From: Isoetes taiwanensis
Lineage: Eukaryota > Streptophyta > Lycopodiopsida > Isoetales > Isoetaceae
Assembly (NCBI GenBank): GCA_021234155.1
Contig: JAJEKV010000132.1
Span: forward strand, 744,001 to 808,000
DNA length: 64,000 nt
Direction of reading: 5' to 3'
In this document: positions 59,440 through 64,000 of the stretch, piece by piece
How positions within the stretch are numbered: position 1 is the first letter of the stretch
Layout of the letters: the number at the start of each line of letters is the position of its first letter
Notes under the pieces: generated by a model
Seen by the model: only the letters and a program-made list of their open reading frames with translations
The model's database searches: none
Told to the model about the DNA's origin: nothing
Translations under genes and position numbers: made by a program

Positions 59440-60380
59440 ACGGCTCACTAACCCTACCAAGAACACATGCAAGAGCAGAGACATTGGGATAATCAGTGGG
59501 TAGTTTCTTGGCTTGGCTAAGAAAACTTCTTAGAGAGGTATATATGCATGCAATAATTCAATCCACTTGCATCTACTGTAGCATTTCAATACATAAAATA
59601 GTTTACCATTTTATTTTTTTTGCGCTGACATAAATACATTGATGCGCTGTCTTGCTAATAATATATACATGTAACTAGAACTTGCTTCAAGATAGTAATT
59701 CAATACTCTAGGAACAAAATAAACACATATTGCATATAGTAATAAAATAGCATTATAGTGGAAGTCATACAGAATTAGTATTATTCATCATGAATAAGAT
59801 GCCCTCCTATCCTCTCGATTTCATATATCCCACGCTCAGGAATCCATTCCAGGAAGATCACAACCTTGTAGAGATCAGAAGAATGTCTTCTAGGATTTAT
59901 GACGACCATAATAAGCCAGTCCTCCAACATAACATCCCTCTGTCGAGCTCTGGCCAAGTCTTCATAATTCATCTGACATGTGATGGAGTCAATATTTTCA
60001 GGATCAGGAAGCCTGTCTAGATCTTGCCATCAAGAGGCCAAGGATGTAGATGTCAAAGAAAGGGTCGTCTGCAAACCAGGCCCTGTGTTGCTATTTATGC
60101 CCTGGAGAATATGTGCATGTTTATTATACCAATTAGTGGTTGCATCAGTGAGTACAATGTACCCAACTGTATGTATTAAGTGGTAGTACTTTTCATGTGG
60201 TAATTAACTAAATCTAATATAAACAGTAAATAGGTTTATACATAAATATATATTAGGTGCATTATTGTCACACTACTTTGTTTGCCTCGCGCTAGGCACG
60301 AGCTGATAATATTATTTGTTTTTTTCCTTTAAATATGCAGTCCAACTCGGACCGGGCGCGAGATATATAATTTTATAACC
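59440..60380. other. Stretch without a recognised gene
   Basis: AT-rich. A minus-strand frame at 59,972-59,781 (DWLIMVVINPRR, VIFLEWIPERGIYEIERIGG) is open but unrecognised. Confidence 0.5.
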
Positions 60381-60599
60381 TGACTAGAAATGGAGCCCAG
60401 CGTTGCTGGGCATAGCTAAGAACTATAAATGATACACTGGAGCAATTGCTAAATGAACTCACATTGTTAAGATTGCACAATTAAGAGCGTTCAACTGCGT
60501 TTTCCAATTCCCCCAAAGTTCCCCTAGCTTTTCCTTTTTCCCTTTTCCCTTTTCCCTTTGCCTTTTTTCGCTTTCCCTTTCTTTTTTTCCCCTCTTGTC

Positions 60600-61077
60600 G
60601 TGGGGGCACATCGCCTCCGCATTGAAACAGGGCGCTGGGCTCGTGAAGCGCGGGAGCAAAGGCTTTGCCAGTGTTGCCACCAGGGCGCAATTGAGGATGA
60701 ATGTCATGCCCTCCGGACACGCCCGACATTTGCCCATATTAGGAAGCGATATGTTCGATTACTAGTGCACGGCGGCCGTTGCATCGGTTATTAGCTCTGG
60801 CGTCGGTGGGTTTGTTGGGGTCATACCTCGGGGAGGTTATGGATGCGGACTTCGTTTGTGTCCCTACGGGCCGGTATTGAACTATCCTATGCAATTGTCT
60901 GAGTGTGCCGGCCGGGCTTATTACTGCTAAGGTTTTCCCTCGAAACCCCGGTGGGGTTTTAATAATCAGCCGATGGTAATATACTTCTTTGCTCTTTTTG
61001 TTTGGGTCCCATAGGCCAATTGGTATTATGGGTGGGCGCTAAAACCTATTCTATTCTATTCTATTCTATTCTATTCT
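60600..61077 (+). pseudogene. LINE zf-RVT fragment with 3' end and ATTCT tail, inside Helitron H4
   Basis: The frame reads HRLRIETGRWAREAREQRLC, QCCHQGAIEDECHAL and FAHIRKRYVRLL, the same layout as the LINE fragment at 46 kb. The stop is followed by about 130 bases of 3' sequence with the CCCTCGAAACC/GGTGGGG hairpin, TGGGTGGGCGCTAAAACC and a tail of five ATTCT-type pentamers. The join of domain and tail in one piece shows which LINE family the 3'-end motifs elsewhere in the window belong to. It is 5'-truncated, as is usual for LINE copies. The last zinc ligand looks changed (ALRTRP where HC is expected). Confidence 0.75.
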
Positions 61078-62008
61078 TTTTCTGTTTTCTTATTTACCTT
61101 TTTCCACTATCCCATTTCTTTCATTCCCTTTTCCCTTTTTTGCCCCTTCCCTGTTTTTTCTTTTCTATTTTCCCATTCCTTTTCTCCTATTTCTGTTTGC
61201 CATGTACATTTTCCCTATTTTTTTCCTTTCCCTTTTTCCTTTTCTATTTTCCTTTTCGCCGCGTTTTTCTTTTCCTTTTTCCTTCTTTCTCTTTTTTATT
61301 CCCATCCCCTTTCTATTTTCCCATTCTACTCCTATGTTTTCTCTTTTCCCCTTTTTTCTTTGCCCATCCCTACCTTCCCTTTTCCTATTCTCCTTTCCCT
61401 TTTTCCTTCTCTCTTTTCCATTTTTCCACTCCCCGTTTTTTCCCCTTTTCTTTATTTCCCTTCTTCATTTTACCTTCCTTTTTTCCTTCTATCTTTTTCC
61501 TTTTCTCCCTTTTTTTTTTCTTTTCCTTCGCTTTCCCCTTCCCCTTTCCCTTTCCCTTTTCCCGATGGCCCTTTTTCCATTACCTTATAGCCCTTTTTTT
61601 CGTTCGTCCCTTCTCCTCCTCTCCCAACCCTTTCTCTCTTCCCTTTTTTTCCCTTTCATTTCCCCCCTCCCTCGCCCTTTTTCTTTTCTCTTTCCCTTCC
61701 CTTTTTCTCCACTTTTTTTCCTTCCCTTTTCCCCTTCCCTTTTCCTTCAGCCCTTTTGCCTTCCCTTTTTTCATTTTCTCCTTCCGTTTTCCCTTTTCCC
61801 TTCCCCACTTTTTTTTTCTTTTCTCACTTTCCCCTTTCCTTTTGCTATTTTTGTCTTTTTCCTTTTCCTATTTTTTATTTTTTATGTTTCTATTTCCCCT
61901 TTTTTTATTCTCCCTTTCCTTTTGCCCCTTTCCCCTCCCTTTTCCTTTTTCTCCATTTCCCCTCTCTTTTCCCTTTTCCCTTTCCCCTTTCCCCTTTTAC
62001 CCATTCAC
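61078..62008 (+). repeat. Long pyrimidine (CCCTTTTC-type) low-complexity tract
   Basis: About 930 bases are almost purely C and T on the plus strand, made of irregular CCCTTTTC, TTTCC and CCTTTT units with few purines. The 348- and 273-codon open frames across it exist only because purine-containing stop codons are absent. They encode Phe/Pro/Ser/Leu runs and are not genes. Confidence 0.95.
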
Positions 62009-62817
62009 TGCCGGATTGAGTAAATCTTATAAGCAACAGTCAAAATGAAATTTTGGTTGAAGTCGCGCACATGTCATCTTCACTGTTGGTCGATCAAATC
62101 CTCAACCGTTCGATCTAGGTCTCCATGGAAGACACACGCTATATTTTTATAATATAAGAAGATATGAACAAAAATAAGAAAATTTTATATGTATAGTAAT
62201 TAGAGTCTCAAAACATCCACTCTAGAAATGACTTAATGCAATATATATAGATACCTGTGCTCGACGCGAAAAGTGAAAAAAAAACATATAGCCAAGAATA
62301 AAAAAGAAATATTTCATTACAAAGAAATTTCGATTACAAAGAGTTTATTTTATGCTCTAGTAAGACTAGTAGTAATGGTGCAGGATCAACAATTACTGTT
62401 TTTGAACAAAATAATCCACCTATCTGCATCCACGTTCGTCATGAGTAGAAGGCAGTTCATTCTAGTCTCCAGCATTCCATCATAGTAACTTTTAAGAGGA
62501 TCCAACAAAGCTCAAAATAAAGCTGATGCCCATTGAAGGCGCATGCGGCACTACTTCAACATTATGCGCATGGATCGGGCATCGAAAAACATCTTCTGGA
62601 TGTGGCACTTCAAAAAAATCTATTTGCTCGGGGCTGGGATCACATGATCGAACACAGTGAATCAACCCGAAAAATTATGAAAGCGTAATATCATGTTATT
62701 TACAAAATAGTCAATATTTCACAATATAGCACCATATCATAAAAGCGTGATAACAAAATTTACATAGTTATTCAACTTTCTTCAAGCACCCCAATGATAT
62801 CATAGCCTTCTTCGACA

Positions 62818-64000
62818 TCACGAGGTATTGTAATTCGCATTTCTAGCTGGAATAGTGTTTGGAGTCCATGAGTACAAAACACTTTCATAGTCTAGCCAAA
62901 GATCGGGATCACTTTCAGTTTCTCCTCCATCTCTTTGTCCAACAATCGAGGTACCTTTCTTTATCCGTCGTTGGTCAAGCGATGCCTTTGGACACCACCA
63001 TTCCACCCGCACATGGTTGAAGTTAATATTACCTTCTTCTTTTGCAAATATCGAGGAGATAGTGAACCCCAACCACCTTTGGATATGTATCTAAATCTGA
63101 TGGCTTTACTACCACAAATTGGTGGCATTCCAAGTCGATTGGAAGGTTCATAAGCATCCATGCCTAGAAACTTTGGCCTATTGTTCTTAGGACCAACATA
63201 GTGTTTGTCGGAAGGAGGAGGAGCATATTGCTTGCGAATGCTATACGGTGTCATCAAAATCCTCGGCACACTGCTAAGGTCTTCCACCTAGTCTTAGGCA
63301 ACCACCCTTCTTTCAATTCATCGAGGATGTGTCTATCTCCCCAACGGGTTAATCACCTTCTTCGGTAAGCCACCAAGGCGCGGTTGGTGTCATCACGGAT
63401 TGGTTTGCCAATGCTTTATATAGTCTTGGATTCCTTCCTTAGTCAATCCCAATTGCTTCACTTCTTGATGGGTTTTAAAGCTTTTGGTTGACCTAGAGGT
63501 ATCATAGGCTTGCCATTCTCATCTCTCACGCCATATTTCCTCCCCTCCTCTCCACTCATCCTCACGAAGGTCTCATCTTCCATTGGAAGATTGGAATCCC
63601 ATCTCTCACCCAAAAGTGAAGCTGAGAGGCACGGAATGACCTTCAAGATCCAATGTATAACCATCCACAAAGCTCTTCCAATCGGGCACTTCTTCTATGA
63701 GAGAAGCTATAGGGTTTGGAGTAGTGCATTCATGCAAGATTTCCATTAGCCTAGGAAAGTTGGTCCTTTGTTTTTTTATATTTGGGTAAAAGCATGTATA
63801 CAACTATATTTGCCAAATAATGCATCCACATCCTCATGGGTATGCGGGGCATAAGAAACCCTAAATTAACTCTTTCAAATATCCCCACTAACATGGCTGC
63901 ATCCACATCCTTAAGTAGGATAGGAAACAAAACATCCAAATGTTCTTATTTTGGCCACACAATTATCAAGTTGCAAGAGAAACCTTTTGGGTAGATCTTG
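62818..64000 (-). pseudogene. DUF7869-like transposon-associated protein, frameshifted, runs off right edge
   Basis: Minus-strand reading from the right edge gives LPKRFLLQLDNC, then after a frameshift GQNKNIWMFCFLSYL, then MLVGIFERVNLGFL, then HTHEDVDALFGKYS, ECTTPNPIASLIEEVPDWKS and LEGHSVPLSFTFG. The core LQLDNC - N-K-N - GHTHEDVD matches the family known as DUF7869, common in plant and protist genomes and linked to mobile elements. Its acidic residues may be catalytic, but this is not proven. Downstream pieces (MSGEEGRKYGVRDENGKPM, APPPSDKHYVGPKNN, VRVEWWCPKAS) appear to be the C-terminal part. At least four frameshifts break it. The N-terminus lies beyond the window. Confidence 0.55.

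Larger units (their letters stand above)
60384..62162 (-). mobile_element. Non-autonomous Helitron H4 with pyrimidine tract and LINE fragment
   Basis: The left end is A|CTAGAAATGGA followed by the hairpin GCCCAGC GTT GCTGGGC (60,395-60,411). The right end is TTATAATATAAGAAGA|T (62,162), identical over 17 bases to H3, with TTGAGTAAATCTTA at 62,016. Host A and T flank it. The 1.78-kb interior is almost entirely a C/T-rich tract (60,500-60,598 and 61,078-62,008) interrupted by a LINE C-terminal piece and its 3' end (60,600-61,077). No transposase is present. Confidence 0.85.

Noticed and set aside
61002-62048. Open frames of 348 and 273 codons
   Set aside because: They lie in a nearly pure C/T tract where stop codons cannot occur. 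The products are Phe/Pro/Ser/Leu runs without domains.

Overview
The window looks like nuclear DNA from a land plant. It is AT-rich and dominated by decayed transposons, with one recognisable host-type gene: a CYP86-clan cytochrome P450 at 5.1 kb, cut off by a 13-base assembly gap before its haem-binding half. The element mix (Ty3/gypsy, a LINE with a zf-RVT tail, hAT, SWIM-type MULE, Helitrons, a DUF7869-like protein and a possible DIRS/Ngaro ORF1) would suit a large plant genome. I lean towards a non-flowering vascular plant, but the sequence does not settle this. All domain calls were made by reading translations by eye, without database searches.

Layout. 0-1.4 kb: LINE C-terminus abutting a gypsy reverse-transcriptase relic, both minus. 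1.4-5 kb: non-coding DNA with short tandem duplications. 5.1-6.2 kb: the P450. 6.2-12.4 kb: AT-rich DNA without a clear gene. 12.4-13.1 kb: relic of an autonomous Helitron Rep protein with an HUH motif (plus). 15.0-17.4 kb: broken hAT transposase (minus). 20.5-21.5 kb: broken MULE/FAR1-like transposase with a SWIM zinc finger (plus). 21.7-28.1 kb: foldback repeats, tandem duplications, three tRNA-derived SINE-like units, and a CATGCA-rich 180-bp tandem repeat followed by a TATA box. 30.8-31.5 kb: two orphan exon-like segments.

From 32.6 kb to the right end the window is largely Helitron territory. Four left boundaries share the form A|CTAG followed by a G/C hairpin, which is a Helitron 3' end on the minus strand. 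Two of them (55,080 and 60,384) have matching right ends that share a 17-base terminus. The 55.1-58.7 kb element carries a tandemly duplicated, decayed fragment of an EH-domain-containing GTPase (EHD) gene and an array of palindromes. The 60.4-62.2 kb element carries a long pyrimidine tract split by a LINE fragment. Between these lie an array of 17 GGAAACCCTTCC-type motifs in both orientations (36.2-36.7 kb), a candidate tyrosine-recombinase-type retroelement with an intact 297-codon ORF1 (38-42.5 kb), duplicated LINE 3' ends (46-48.3 kb) and a 527-bp foldback element (54.2-54.8 kb). A degraded DUF7869-like protein runs off the right edge.

Apart from the P450, the genes do not form a pathway. 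What links them is mobile DNA: capture of exons by Helitrons, LINE insertion, and local tandem duplication.
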